Shown here one piece after another: positions 19,806 through 27,495 of a stretch of DNA of 64,000 nucleotides (position 1 is the stretch's first letter; every line of letters starts with the position of its first letter). Source of the DNA: Microbacterium testaceum StLB037 (GTDB taxonomy: Bacteria > Actinomycetota > Actinomycetes > Actinomycetales > Microbacteriaceae); assembly GCF_900104345.1 (NCBI RefSeq), contig NZ_FNJN01000002.1:434001-498000 (forward strand), written 5' to 3'. Position numbers and translations under genes: made by a program. The notes under the pieces were generated by a model. The model was not told the origin of the DNA, searched no databases, and worked only from the letters and a program-made list of their open reading frames with translations.

Positions 19806-20120
19806 TCAGCCCAGCTTGACGGCCGTGCCGTAGGCGACGACCTCTTGGAAGTTCTGCGCCACCTCGCTCGTGTCGAAGCGCATCGCGATCACCGCGTCGG
19901 CGCCGACGGCCTGGGCCGCCTCGACGAGACGCTGCTTCGCCTCGTCGCGGCTCTCCTGCAGCTGCTGGGTGAGACCCTGCAGCTCGCCGCCGAAGATCGA
20001 TTTGAGGCCGGCGCCGAACTGCACCCCGATGTTGCGGGCGCGCACGGTGAGGCCGGTCACTTCGCCGTACACTTCGACGATCTGACGGCCGGGGACATCG
20101 TTCATGGTCGTGACGAGCAT
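19806..20120 (-). CDS. YbjQ/UPF0145 family protein
   Basis: A 104-residue protein matching the YbjQ family (MLVTTMNDVPGRQIVEVYGEVTGLTV start; GADAVIAMRFDTSE), small cytoplasmic proteins that form a pentameric beta structure; sometimes called heavy-metal-binding domain. Function is not settled. It is transcribed alone toward the TetR gene. The full family length is present. Confidence 0.88.
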   Translation of the reverse strand: MLVTTMNDVPGRQIVEVYGEVTGLTVRARNIGVQFGAGLKSIFGGELQGLTQQLQESRDEAKQRLVEAAQAVGADAVIAMRFDTSEVAQNFQEVVAYGTAVKLG

Positions 20121-20175
20121 GCGCTCAGTGTGTCAGGTGATCTAGCGGTGCGCGAGGGGGTGCGCGGAACCACTT

Positions 20176-20239
20176 TGTGTATACCTAAGACGCGTCCATG
20201 GTAGCGTTTTCGCCTTTCGGGGCGCGGAATGCATACACT
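20176..20239. promoter_or_regulatory. Candidate GntR/PrpR-type half-sites before the prp operon
   Basis: TGTGTATAC (20176-20184) and GCATACACT (20231-20239) are inverted with 7 of 9 bases complementary, flanking the expected promoter before the gntR start. TGTATAC-like words are common in FadR/GntR operators. No experiment supports this. Confidence 0.4.
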
Positions 20240-20264
20240 GGAGGGATGACGGCGAGGGGGCAGC

Positions 20265-20894
20265 ATGCGAGCGAGTGAACGCGCGTACGCGACGCTCCTC
20301 GACGAGATCCAGACGGGGGTGCTTTCGCCGGGCACCGTGTTGGGCGAGGTCGACCAGTCCACCCGGCTCGGCGTCAGTCGCACCCCGCTTCGCGAGGCGC
20401 TGCGCCGGTTGGCATCCGATGGTCTCGTCGCTCAAGCATCGGCCCGCGTGACCGTCGTCGCCGGCATCGACGTCGACGACATCCGCTCCCTCTTCGATCT
20501 GCGGCGCGCGCTCGAGACCGAGGCGGCACGCCTGGCGGCCCGGCGCGGTGACCGCGCCGCCTTCCTCGAACTCGCGACCGAGTTCGCCGGCGTCGACACC
20601 GCGGACGCCGACGCGTACTACGCCCTCATCGCCCGCTTCGACTCCGCGATCGACGACGCCGTCGACAACGCCTATCTCTCCGCCGCGCTGCGGAGCGTCC
20701 GTACTCATCTCGTACGGGTGCGACGCATGGCGCGAGACAACCCCCTTCGCCTCTCGGCATCGACCGGGGAGCATGAACTGATCGCGAGAGCGATCGGCGC
20801 CGGCGACCCCGAACTCGCCGCCCACGCCACCCACGTGCACCTGCACAATGCCCTCACCACCATCCTCGAAGCCCTCACGGAGGACCCCTCATGA
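20265..20894 (+). CDS. GntR-family regulator of the methylcitrate operon (FCD domain)
   Basis: A 209-residue FadR-type regulator: N-terminal winged helix with [31 protein letters not shown], then an all-helical FCD ligand domain containing the metal-binding pattern typical of the family ([18 protein letters not shown]; late [14 protein letters not shown] and [11 protein letters not shown]). It is the first gene of the prp operon; its stop overlaps the prpD start (ATGA). It probably senses a propionate-derived metabolite such as methylcitrate and controls the operon from the upstream half-sites. Confidence 0.92.
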   Translation: MRASERAYATLLDEIQTGVLSPGTVLGEVDQSTRLGVSRTPLREALRRLASDGLVAQASARVTVVAGIDVDDIRSLFDLRRALETEAARLAARRGDRAAFLELATEFAGVDTADADAYYALIARFDSAIDDAVDNAYLSAALRSVRTHLVRVRRMARDNPLRLSASTGEHELIARAIGAGDPELAAHATHVHLHNALTTILEALTEDPS

Positions 20895-22417
20895 CGATCA
20901 CCCACCACGTGCGCGTGCACCGCAGCGACGAGAACCTCGCCCGCGAGGGCCAGCTCGCCTGGGCGCTCGCGCGCGTCGCGGTCGACCCGGTGGCCGTCGA
21001 CGACGACGTGACCGAGATGATCGTCAACCGCCTCATCGACAACGCCGCGGTCGCCGCAGCCTCGCTCACGCGTCAGCCCGTGAGCGCGGCGCGCCAGCAG
21101 GCGCTGGATCACGCCGTGTCGATCGGCGGAGCGGGCGCGACGGTGTTCGGCTGCGCGCTCGAGCGGCACTCCAGCCCCGAGTGGGCGGCCTGGGCCAACG
21201 GCGTGGCCGTGCGCGAGCTCGACTACCACGACACCTTCCTCGCCGCGGACTACTCGCACCCCGGCGACAACATTCCGCCCGTACTGGCCGTCGCCCAGCA
21301 CACCGGTCGCGACGGCGCCGCCCTCGTGCGCGCCCTCGCCACGGCCTACGAGATCCAGATCGACCTCGTGCGCGCGATCTCGTTGCACAGGCACAAGATC
21401 GACCACGTCGCGCACCTCGGACCCGCCGCCGCAGCCGGCATCGGCACCCTGCTCGACCTGGACCAGGAGACGATCTACCAGGCGATCGGCCAGGCCCTTC
21501 ACGTCACCACCGCCACGCGCCAGTCGCGCAAGGGAGAGATCTCGACGTGGAAGGCGCATGCCCCCGCCTTCGCCGGCAAGATGGCGATCGAGGCCGTCGA
21601 CCGCGCGATGCGCGGCGAGACGAGCCCCTCGCCCATCTACGAAGGCGAAGACGGCGTGATCGCCTGGATGCTCGACGGCCCCGACGCCTCGTACGACGTG
21701 CCCCTGCCCGCCGAGGGCGAGAGCAAGCGCGGCATCCTCGACTCGTACACGAAGGAGCACTCCGCCGAGTACCAGGCGCAGGCGTGGATCGACCTCGCCC
21801 GACGCCTCGGCACCGAGCGCCCGGAACTGCGGGACCCCGCCAACGTGGCATCCGTTGTCCTGCACACGAGCCACCACACGCACTACGTGATCGGTTCGGG
21901 GGCGAACGACCCGCAGAAGTACGATCCGACCGCCTCGCGCGAGACGCTCGACCATTCGATCCCGTACATCTTCGCCGTCGCCCTGCAGGACGGCGCGTGG
22001 CACCACGTCGACTCGTACACCCCTGAGCGCGCGGGCCGTGCCGACACCGTCGAGCTGTGGCACAAGGTCACCACGGCCGAAGACGCGGAGTGGACGCGCC
22101 GCTACCACTCCGAAGACCCCCACGAGAAGGCGTTCGGCGGCCGCGTCGTCATCACGCTGACCGACGGGTCGATCGTGGAGGACGAGATCGCCGTCGCCGA
22201 CGCCCACCCGCTCGGCGCGCGGCCGTTCGCCCGCGAGGACTACGTGCGCAAGTTCCGCCTGCTCGCCGAGCCCGTGCTGCTGCCCGACGAGATCGAGCGC
22301 TTCCTCGAGCTCGTGCAGCGCCTGCCCGAGCTGACCCCGGCCGAGGTCATGCAGCTCTCGATCGTCGCGAAGCCGGGCGTGCTGGCGCTGGCACCCGCGC
22401 CGAAGGGGCTGTTCTGA
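20891..22417 (+). CDS. prpD: 2-methylcitrate dehydratase
   Basis: A 508-residue MmgE/PrpD-family enzyme converting 2-methylcitrate to 2-methyl-cis-aconitate in the methylcitrate cycle. The family block [27 protein letters not shown] and the later [21 protein letters not shown] are both clear. The length is that of true PrpD. It is coupled to gntR by overlap, and prpB and prpC follow, so propionyl-CoA oxidation to pyruvate and succinate is complete except for an aconitase, which may come from elsewhere. A 98-base palindrome separates it from prpB. Confidence 0.95.
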   Translation: MTITHHVRVHRSDENLAREGQLAWALARVAVDPVAVDDDVTEMIVNRLIDNAAVAAASLTRQPVSAARQQALDHAVSIGGAGATVFGCALERHSSPEWAAWANGVAVRELDYHDTFLAADYSHPGDNIPPVLAVAQHTGRDGAALVRALATAYEIQIDLVRAISLHRHKIDHVAHLGPAAAAGIGTLLDLDQETIYQAIGQALHVTTATRQSRKGEISTWKAHAPAFAGKMAIEAVDRAMRGETSPSPIYEGEDGVIAWMLDGPDASYDVPLPAEGESKRGILDSYTKEHSAEYQAQAWIDLARRLGTERPELRDPANVASVVLHTSHHTHYVIGSGANDPQKYDPTASRETLDHSIPYIFAVALQDGAWHHVDSYTPERAGRADTVELWHKVTTAEDAEWTRRYHSEDPHEKAFGGRVVITLTDGSIVEDEIAVADAHPLGARPFAREDYVRKFRLLAEPVLLPDEIERFLELVQRLPELTPAEVMQLSIVAKPGVLALAPAPKGLF

Positions 22418-22478
22418 TGCGCGTCGGCGGGTGCGCGCCAGAGAAGCCTGAGCCGCCGGTGGAGGCGCGTTCCGCGTC

Positions 22479-22576
22479 GTGCGAAACTCCTGACTCTCGT
22501 GTAGTCAACGGGCCCCGACGCGCACGGTTCCGCGGAAGCCCGCCCGTTGCGGCACGGTTTTTCAGGAGTTTCGCAC
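22479..22576. repeat. Long palindrome between prpD and prpB
   Basis: GTGCGAAACTCCTGA (22479-22493) is an exact inverted repeat of TCAGGAGTTTCGCAC (22562-22576), and inside it CAACGGGC (22506-22513) pairs with GCCCGTTG (22542-22549). The element fills the gap between two genes that should be one operon. It can fold in mRNA as one long hairpin; it may instead be a small mobile palindrome. Confidence 0.8.
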
Positions 22577-22595
22577 GGAGTACGGGAGAGAACTG

Positions 22596-23495
22596 ATGCT
22601 GTACGCCCAGACCACCGCTCAGCAGAAGCGTCGCGCGCTGCGCGAGAAGCTGGCATCCGGAGAACTCGTCCGGATGCCGGGAGCCTTCAACCCGCTGTCG
22701 GCTCGACTCATCGAGCGCAAGGGCTTCGAGGGCGTCTACATCTCGGGCGCTGTCATCTCGGCCGACCTGGGCCTGCCCGACATCGGACTGACCACGCTCA
22801 CCGAGGTCGCCGGTCGCGGACAGCAGATCGCCCGCATGACGGAGCTGCCCGCGATCATCGACGCCGACACCGGGTTCGGCGAGCCGATGAACGTCGCACG
22901 CACGATCCAGACGCTCGAAGACGCGGGGCTCGCGGGCACCCACATCGAAGACCAGGTCAACCCGAAGCGCTGCGGTCACCTCGACGGCAAAAGCGTGGTC
23001 GACGCCGACACGGCGATCAAGCGCATCCGCGCGGCGGTCGACGCCCGGCGCGACCCCGACTTCCTCATCATGGCCCGCACCGACGTGCGCGCCGTCGAGG
23101 GGCTCGATGCCGCGATCGACCGCGCGAAGGCCCTGGTCGACGCCGGCGCCGACGCGATCTTCCCCGAGGCGATGCGCGACCTCGGCGAGTTCGAGGCGAT
23201 GCGCTCGGCGCTCGAGGTGCCGATCCTCGCGAACATGACCGAGTTCGGAAAGAGCGAGCTGTTCTCGACGCAGCAGCTGCGCGACGCCGGCGTGAACCTC
23301 GTCATCTGGCCGGTCTCGCTGCTGCGCCTCGCGATGGGCGAAGCGGGTCGGGGCCTCGACGCCCTGGCATCCGAGGGTCATCTGCGAGAGCAGCTCGGAC
23401 AGATGCAGCACCGCGCCGACCTCTACGACCTCATCGACTACGAGGGCTACACCCGCTTCGACGCCGACGTGTTCGACTTCACCGTCGAACGCTGA
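22596..23495 (+). CDS. prpB: Methylisocitrate lyase
   Basis: A 299-residue isocitrate-lyase-superfamily enzyme that cleaves 2-methylisocitrate to pyruvate and succinate. The catalytic loop is KRCGH (Cys126), a slight variant of the usual KKCGH, and the metal site reads IIDADTGFGEP and THIEDQ. It begins MLYAQTTAQQKRRALREKL with GGGAGA upstream. Palindromes lie on both sides of the gene, but the order prpD-prpB-prpC shows it belongs to the methylcitrate operon. Confidence 0.95.
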   Translation: MLYAQTTAQQKRRALREKLASGELVRMPGAFNPLSARLIERKGFEGVYISGAVISADLGLPDIGLTTLTEVAGRGQQIARMTELPAIIDADTGFGEPMNVARTIQTLEDAGLAGTHIEDQVNPKRCGHLDGKSVVDADTAIKRIRAAVDARRDPDFLIMARTDVRAVEGLDAAIDRAKALVDAGADAIFPEAMRDLGEFEAMRSALEVPILANMTEFGKSELFSTQQLRDAGVNLVIWPVSLLRLAMGEAGRGLDALASEGHLREQLGQMQHRADLYDLIDYEGYTRFDADVFDFTVER

Positions 23496-23520
23496 GGCCC
23501 CGCAGGGCCAGTGAGGTGAC

Positions 23521-23596
23521 CATGTCCCGAAATGCGCAAACCATGTCCCAAAAGTGGTCGTCTGGGCAGGGCTCAGACAACCGAAATCGGGACATG
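23521..23596. repeat. Palindromic element between prpB and prpC
   Basis: CATGTCCCGA (23521-23530) is inverted at 23587-23596, and CATGTCCC is repeated directly at 23542. Within it, GGTCGTCTGGGC pairs in 10 of 12 bases with GCTCAGACAACC. The outline is that of a short remnant of a mobile element, but no transposase is present. Confidence 0.7.
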
Positions 23597-23637
23597 AGCC
23601 CCCGTACGAACACTGCACACGACTCAAGGGAGAGACG

Positions 23638-24822
23638 ATGACCGACATCAAGAAGGGCCTCGCCGGGGTCACGGTCGACGAGACCGCCGTCAGCAAGGTG
23701 AACCCCGAAACGAACAGCCTGCTGTACCGGGGCTACCCCGTGCAGGAGCTCGCGGCCACGCAGTCGTTCGAGGCGGTGGCGTTTCTACTGTGGAACGGAG
23801 AGCTTCCGGATGCCGCGCAGCTCGCCGACCTGCGAAAGACCGAGCGAGCGCACCGGGCGTTGACCGACGACGTCCGCGCCGCGATCGACCTGCTGCCCAC
23901 GAGCGCCCACCCGATGGACGAGGTGCGCACCGCCGTCAGCGTCATCGGTGCTCGCGAGACGGCCGGGATCTCGAACGTGATGGATGCCGTGGGCACCCCC
24001 GAAGAGAACCTCGAGCGCAGCATCCGCCTGTGGGCGCAGCTGCCGGCCGTGGTCGCGTACGGCCAGCGCCGCCGCCGCGGCGAAGAGCTCATCGAACCGC
24101 GGGACGACCTCGACTACGCGGCGAACTTCCTGTGGATGACGTTCGGCGAGGAGGCGGACGAGGTCGTCGTCGACGCGTTCAACCGCTCGATGACCCTCTA
24201 CGCCGAGCACTCCTTCAACGCCTCGACCTTCACCGCCCGCGTCATCGCCTCGACGCTCAGCGACCTGTACTCGGCGGTGGTCGGTGCGATCGGAGCGTTG
24301 AAGGGCCCGCTGCACGGCGGGGCCAACGAGGCCGTGTTGCACGTGTTCACCGAGATCGGCTCGGCCGAGAACGTCGGACCCTGGCTCGACACCGCCCTCG
24401 CCGAGAAGCGCAAGATCATGGGCTTCGGCCACCGCGTCTACAAGCGCGGCGACTCGCGCGTTCCCACGATGAAGGCCGCGCTCGACACCCTGGTGGAGCA
24501 CTACGACCGCCCCGACGTCGCCGCCCTCTACGACGCCCTCGAGTCGCAGTTCGTCGAGCGCAAGGGCATCTACCCGAACCTCGACTACCCCTCGGGGCCC
24601 GCGTACGACCTGATGGGCTTCGACACCCTGACCTTCACCCCGCTGTTCGTCGCGGCGCGCGTGACGGGCTGGACCGCGCACATCCGCGAGCAGCAGGCCT
24701 CGAACGCGCTGATCCGGCCGCTGTCGGAGTACGTCGGTGCCGACGAACGGCACATCGAGGGCTACGTTCCGGATGCCGATGACCTCGAGGCCCAGGCACG
24801 CCCCGAGGAAGCAGCGGGCTGA
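23638..24822 (+). CDS. prpC: 2-methylcitrate synthase
   Basis: A 394-residue citrate-synthase-family enzyme joining propionyl-CoA and oxaloacetate. The active-site blocks are GPLHGGANEAVL, the GFGHRVYKRGDSR signature, and an aspartate in the YPNLDYPSG region. Its short N-terminus, and its position between prpB and an acetyl-CoA acetyltransferase-like gene, support methylcitrate rather than citrate synthase. AAGGGAGAG precedes ATG 23638. Its stop overlaps the thiolase start by one base. Confidence 0.94.
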   Translation: MTDIKKGLAGVTVDETAVSKVNPETNSLLYRGYPVQELAATQSFEAVAFLLWNGELPDAAQLADLRKTERAHRALTDDVRAAIDLLPTSAHPMDEVRTAVSVIGARETAGISNVMDAVGTPEENLERSIRLWAQLPAVVAYGQRRRRGEELIEPRDDLDYAANFLWMTFGEEADEVVVDAFNRSMTLYAEHSFNASTFTARVIASTLSDLYSAVVGAIGALKGPLHGGANEAVLHVFTEIGSAENVGPWLDTALAEKRKIMGFGHRVYKRGDSRVPTMKAALDTLVEHYDRPDVAALYDALESQFVERKGIYPNLDYPSGPAYDLMGFDTLTFTPLFVAARVTGWTAHIREQQASNALIRPLSEYVGADERHIEGYVPDADDLEAQARPEEAAG

Positions 24823-26552
24823 TGTCGGCGCCGAAGATCGTCCTCGTCTCGGGAGCGCGCACGCCCATCGGGTCGTTCGGCGGCGCCCTGTCGGGCGTCG
24901 ACGCGTACGAGCTCGGTGCGGTCGCGGTCTCGGAGGCCCTGCGTCGCGCTGGCGTCGCGAAAGACGACGTCGACGAGGTCGTCATGGGTTGCATCGCCCA
25001 GAACGGCCCCGACGCCTACAACGCGCGTCGCGTCGCGCTCGCCGCGGGACTGCCCACGCGCGTGCCCGCTTTCACGGTGAACCGCCTCTGCGGCTCGGGC
25101 CTGCAAGCCATCTGGTCGGCGGCTCAAGAACTGCGGTGGGGCGGCATCGACGTCGCCGTGGCCGGGGGCGACGAGAGCATGTCGCGCACGCCCTTCCTCG
25201 AGTACGGCGCGCGGGGCAACTCCCGCCTCGGCGACCGGACGCTGCTCGACGGCACGCTCGCGATCCTCACCGACCCGTTCAGCGGCCGGCACATGGGGAC
25301 GACGGCCGAGGTCGTGGCATCCCGATTCTCCGTCTCTCGAGAAGAGCAGGACGCTTTCGCCGTCGAGAGTCAGCGGAGAGCTGCGACGGATGCCGCGCGC
25401 GCGGCCTTCTCGGAAGAGATCGTGCCCGTGACCACCGGTGGCCGGAAGCCGATCGAGGTCTCGGTCGACGAGCACCCGCGGCCGGGGACGACCATGGAAG
25501 CCTTGGCGGGGCTTCGGCCCGCGTTCGAGAAGGACGGCTCGGTCACGGCGGGCAACTCCTCGGGCATCAACGACGGGGCTGCGGCGACCGTGCTGATGCG
25601 CGAGGACGACGTGCGCGAGCGCGGGCTGACGGGCCTCGCGACCCTCGAGGCCGTGACCACCGCGGGCGTCGACCCCGAGATCATGGGCTACGCCCCGATC
25701 ATCGCCCTGCAGCGGCTGTGGGAGCAGACGGGGCTCACCCCCGCCGACGTCGACGTGATCGAACTGAACGAGGCCTTCGCAGCTCAAGCGGTCGCGGTGA
25801 TCCGCGACGGCGGCCTCGACCCCGAGAAGGTGAACCCGTACGGCGGGGCGATCGCGCTCGGCCACCCGGTCGGCGCGACGGGCGCGATCCTCACCGTGCG
25901 CGCGGCCCTCGACCTGCAGCGCCGCGACCTCGAGTACGCGGTCGTGACGATGTGCATCGGCGGCGGTCAGGCCCTCGCGGCGCTGTTGCGGCGGTACCGA
26001 CCCGGGGCGGGCGCTCGCGCGCTCGCGCGAGGGGTCAGAAAGTGTCGCCTGGCCGCGCTCCAGGCGACAGGAAACGACCCCTCACGCGGGGTGCGGGTTC
26101 GGTCCGACCCCTCACGCGGGAGGCGTGAGGGACAGGAACACGTCGACCTCGTCTTCGGAGTCGAGAGAGAAGCCGGCACGCTCGTAGAGGCGGCGGGCGG
26201 GGCTGCCCTGCAGCACGTTCAGGCGCGTCGGGCCGTCGTGCGGTTCGGCCAGCACCTGTGCCAGCACGGCGCCGCCGACGCCGCGACCCTGCAGCGCGGA
26301 TGCCAGGTAGAAGTGCTCGATCCAGCGGCTCGCTCCGTCGGGCCGGACCGTGATGGAGCCGGCATCCGCCCTGTCGACGACGATGATGCGCGTCCGCTCC
26401 GGGTGGAAGCCGTCGCGCAGGCGCTGGCGCACGCGATGTTCGTCGAAGCGGCCGAGGCGTTCGAGGTCGGCGCGCAGCACCTCGGCGCGCAGCTCGACGA
26501 GCCACTCGATGTCACCGGCGACGGCCGGGCGCAGGCGAAACTCCACCCCTGA
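24822..26552 (+). CDS. Acetyl-CoA acetyltransferase (thiolase) with abnormal read-through tail
   Basis: The first about 392 residues (to about 25998) form a complete thiolase: nucleophile Cys90 ([12 protein letters not shown]), His348 (GHPVGATG) and Cys378 (MCIGGG). Normal thiolases end 10-15 residues after that last motif. Here no stop follows in any of the three frames until past 26120; the frame runs through a GTGAGGGGTC palindrome and then antisense through the whole GNAT gene, ending at 26552 as a 576-residue protein. The extra 180 residues look like no domain. The likely cause is loss of the stop where the palindrome arrived. The start overlaps prpC, so it is the last prp operon gene, perhaps for acetoacetyl-CoA or branched-chain products. 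Confidence 0.85.
   Translation: MSAPKIVLVSGARTPIGSFGGALSGVDAYELGAVAVSEALRRAGVAKDDVDEVVMGCIAQNGPDAYNARRVALAAGLPTRVPAFTVNRLCGSGLQAIWSAAQELRWGGIDVAVAGGDESMSRTPFLEYGARGNSRLGDRTLLDGTLAILTDPFSGRHMGTTAEVVASRFSVSREEQDAFAVESQRRAATDAARAAFSEEIVPVTTGGRKPIEVSVDEHPRPGTTMEALAGLRPAFEKDGSVTAGNSSGINDGAAATVLMREDDVRERGLTGLATLEAVTTAGVDPEIMGYAPIIALQRLWEQTGLTPADVDVIELNEAFAAQAVAVIRDGGLDPEKVNPYGGAIALGHPVGATGAILTVRAALDLQRRDLEYAVVTMCIGGGQALAALLRRYRPGAGARALARGVRKCRLAALQATGNDPSRGVRVRSDPSRGRREGQEHVDLVFGVEREAGTLVEAAGGAALQHVQARRAVVRFGQHLCQHGAADAATLQRGCQVEVLDPAARSVGPDRDGAGIRPVDDDDARPLRVEAVAQALAHAMFVEAAEAFEVGAQHLGAQLDEPLDVTGDGRAQAKLHP
26027..26085. repeat. Intergenic palindrome, family GTGAGGGGTC (copy 3), at thiolase 3' end
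   Basis: Left arm GCGAGGGGTC-AGAAAG-TGTCGCCT (26027-26050), right arm AGGCGACA-GGAAAC-GACCCCTCAC (26062-26085). A further solo right end, GACCCCTCACGCGGG, follows at 26106-26120 and supplies the stop codon of the GNAT gene on the other strand (26112-26114). The thiolase frame runs through all of it. Confidence 0.8.
26112..26546 (-). CDS. GNAT-family N-acetyltransferase
   Basis: A 144-residue acetyltransferase. The acetyl-CoA-binding motif A is [20 protein letters not shown] (Q/RxxGxG/A), and motif B is [19 protein letters not shown]. Substrate unknown. Its stop codon lies inside a solo end of the GTGAGGGGTC palindrome, so the last few residues (LTPPA) may come from the element. The long thiolase reading frame overlaps this gene entirely on the other strand; the GNAT gene has real domain content, the overlapping tail has not. 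Confidence 0.88.
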   Translation of the reverse strand: MEFRLRPAVAGDIEWLVELRAEVLRADLERLGRFDEHRVRQRLRDGFHPERTRIIVVDRADAGSITVRPDGASRWIEHFYLASALQGRGVGGAVLAQVLAEPHDGPTRLNVLQGSPARRLYERAGFSLDSEDEVDVFLSLTPPA

Positions 26553-26562
26553 AGCCTAGAAC

Positions 26563-26628
26563 CGCGTGAGTCGCCAGATTCTGTCGCCGGCGGGCCGGTT
26601 GAAGCGACACATTCTGGCGACTCACGCG
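26563..26628. repeat. Intergenic palindrome, family GTGAGGGGTC (copy 4, variant)
   Basis: Arms 26563-26587 and 26604-26628 are complementary in 23 of 25 bases. The ends are CGCGTGAG...CTCACGCG as in the family, but the GGGGT block is replaced by TCGCC, symmetrically on both sides. It sits in the divergent promoter region of the GNAT and S51 peptidase genes. Confidence 0.75.
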
Positions 26629-26654
26629 CGGCGCGGCCCCGGGATACTGGTCGT

Positions 26655-27386
26655 ATGAGCGTGTTCCTTCTGGGCGGCGGGCGCGATGTCGCGCGCTGCG
26701 GCGAGCTTCTGCGTCCTTTCGTCGCCGAGGCGCGACAGCGAGCCGCGGATCGCGCGCCCGAGATCGCGCTGCTGCTCGTGCTCGAAGCCGACGACGATTC
26801 GTCGGTCGCGCGCTTCACGGCGATGCTCGAGAGCGCGGGCGCGGCAGCGGCGGAGATCCGCGTCGAGTCGATCGTCGAGGGTGAGGTCTTCGCGGCCGCG
26901 GCGCTCGAGGCCGATGCTCTGATCGTGGGCGGCGGCCTGACTCCGGCGTACCTGGACGCATTCGAAAAGATCCGGGATGCCGTGACCGACCGCGTCCGCG
27001 AGGGAGTCCCGTACGCGGGGTTCTCGGCCGGATCGGCGATCGCCGCCGGGCCCGCGCTCGTCGGCGGATACCGCGTGCGCGGAGTCGAGGTCGGCTCGGA
27101 GGACGCGGCCGAAGAGCTCGAGGAGGTCGAGGTGCGCCCGGGCCTGGGGCTTCTGGACTTCGCCGTCGACGTGCACGCCGCCCAGTGGGGGACCGTGTCG
27201 CGCCTCGTGGCCGCGATCGACGCGGGGCTCGTCGCCGAGGGCGTGGCGATCGACGAGCACACGGCCCTGGTGATGTCGGCGCAGGCGGCCCCGGCCGTCC
27301 GGGGCAGTGGGCAGGTCTGGCGCGTCGAGTCCGCGGCATCCGGAGTGCACGTCCAGGTGCTCCGCACAGACGTCTCACCCGCGTGA
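26655..27386 (+). CDS. Peptidase S51 (cyanophycinase/dipeptidase E-like)
   Basis: A 243-residue protein of the peptidase S51 family. The serine nucleophile is Ser124 in YAGFSAGSAIAAG, and the fold start MSVFLLGGGRDVA and DALIVGGGLTPAYLDAF fit the class I amidotransferase-like fold. Family members split Asp-containing dipeptides or cyanophycin. No cyanophycin synthetase is in sight, so a dipeptidase role is the more cautious guess. Its TGA stop (27384-27386) is part of the left end of a GTGAGGGGTC palindrome. Confidence 0.85.
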   Translation: MSVFLLGGGRDVARCGELLRPFVAEARQRAADRAPEIALLLVLEADDDSSVARFTAMLESAGAAAAEIRVESIVEGEVFAAAALEADALIVGGGLTPAYLDAFEKIRDAVTDRVREGVPYAGFSAGSAIAAGPALVGGYRVRGVEVGSEDAAEELEEVEVRPGLGLLDFAVDVHAAQWGTVSRLVAAIDAGLVAEGVAIDEHTALVMSAQAAPAVRGSGQVWRVESAASGVHVQVLRTDVSPA

Positions 27387-27443
27387 GGGGTCGATAAGCG
27401 TCGCCTCCCGCGCGTCCGGGCGACACTATCTGACCCCTCACGC
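27381..27443. repeat. Intergenic palindrome, family GTGAGGGGTC (copy 5)
   Basis: Left arm GCGTGAGGGGTC-GATAAG-CGTCGCC (27381-27405), right arm GGCGACA-CTATCT-GACCCCTCACGC (27419-27443). The stop codon of the S51 peptidase gene is within the left end. A separate terminator hairpin follows. Confidence 0.8.
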
Positions 27444-27448
27444 GAAGG

Positions 27449-27484
27449 GGAACGGCCCCCACCCCATCGGGTGAGGGCCGTTCC
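27449..27484. terminator. Terminator hairpin between convergent S51 peptidase and nucleotidase genes
   Basis: GGAACGGCCC (27449-27458) and GGGCCGTTCC (27475-27484) form a perfect 10-base-pair stem, extendable through CCCACCCC/GGGTGAGG. It lies 12 bases after the nucleotidase stop on the minus strand. Confidence 0.75.
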
Positions 27485-27495
27485 GCTGTCCAGCG

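Noticed and set aside
26000..26552. Extra C-terminal domain of the thiolase
   Set aside because: The segment is a translated palindrome followed by the antisense of the GNAT gene; it shows no domain character, so it is treated as read-through.
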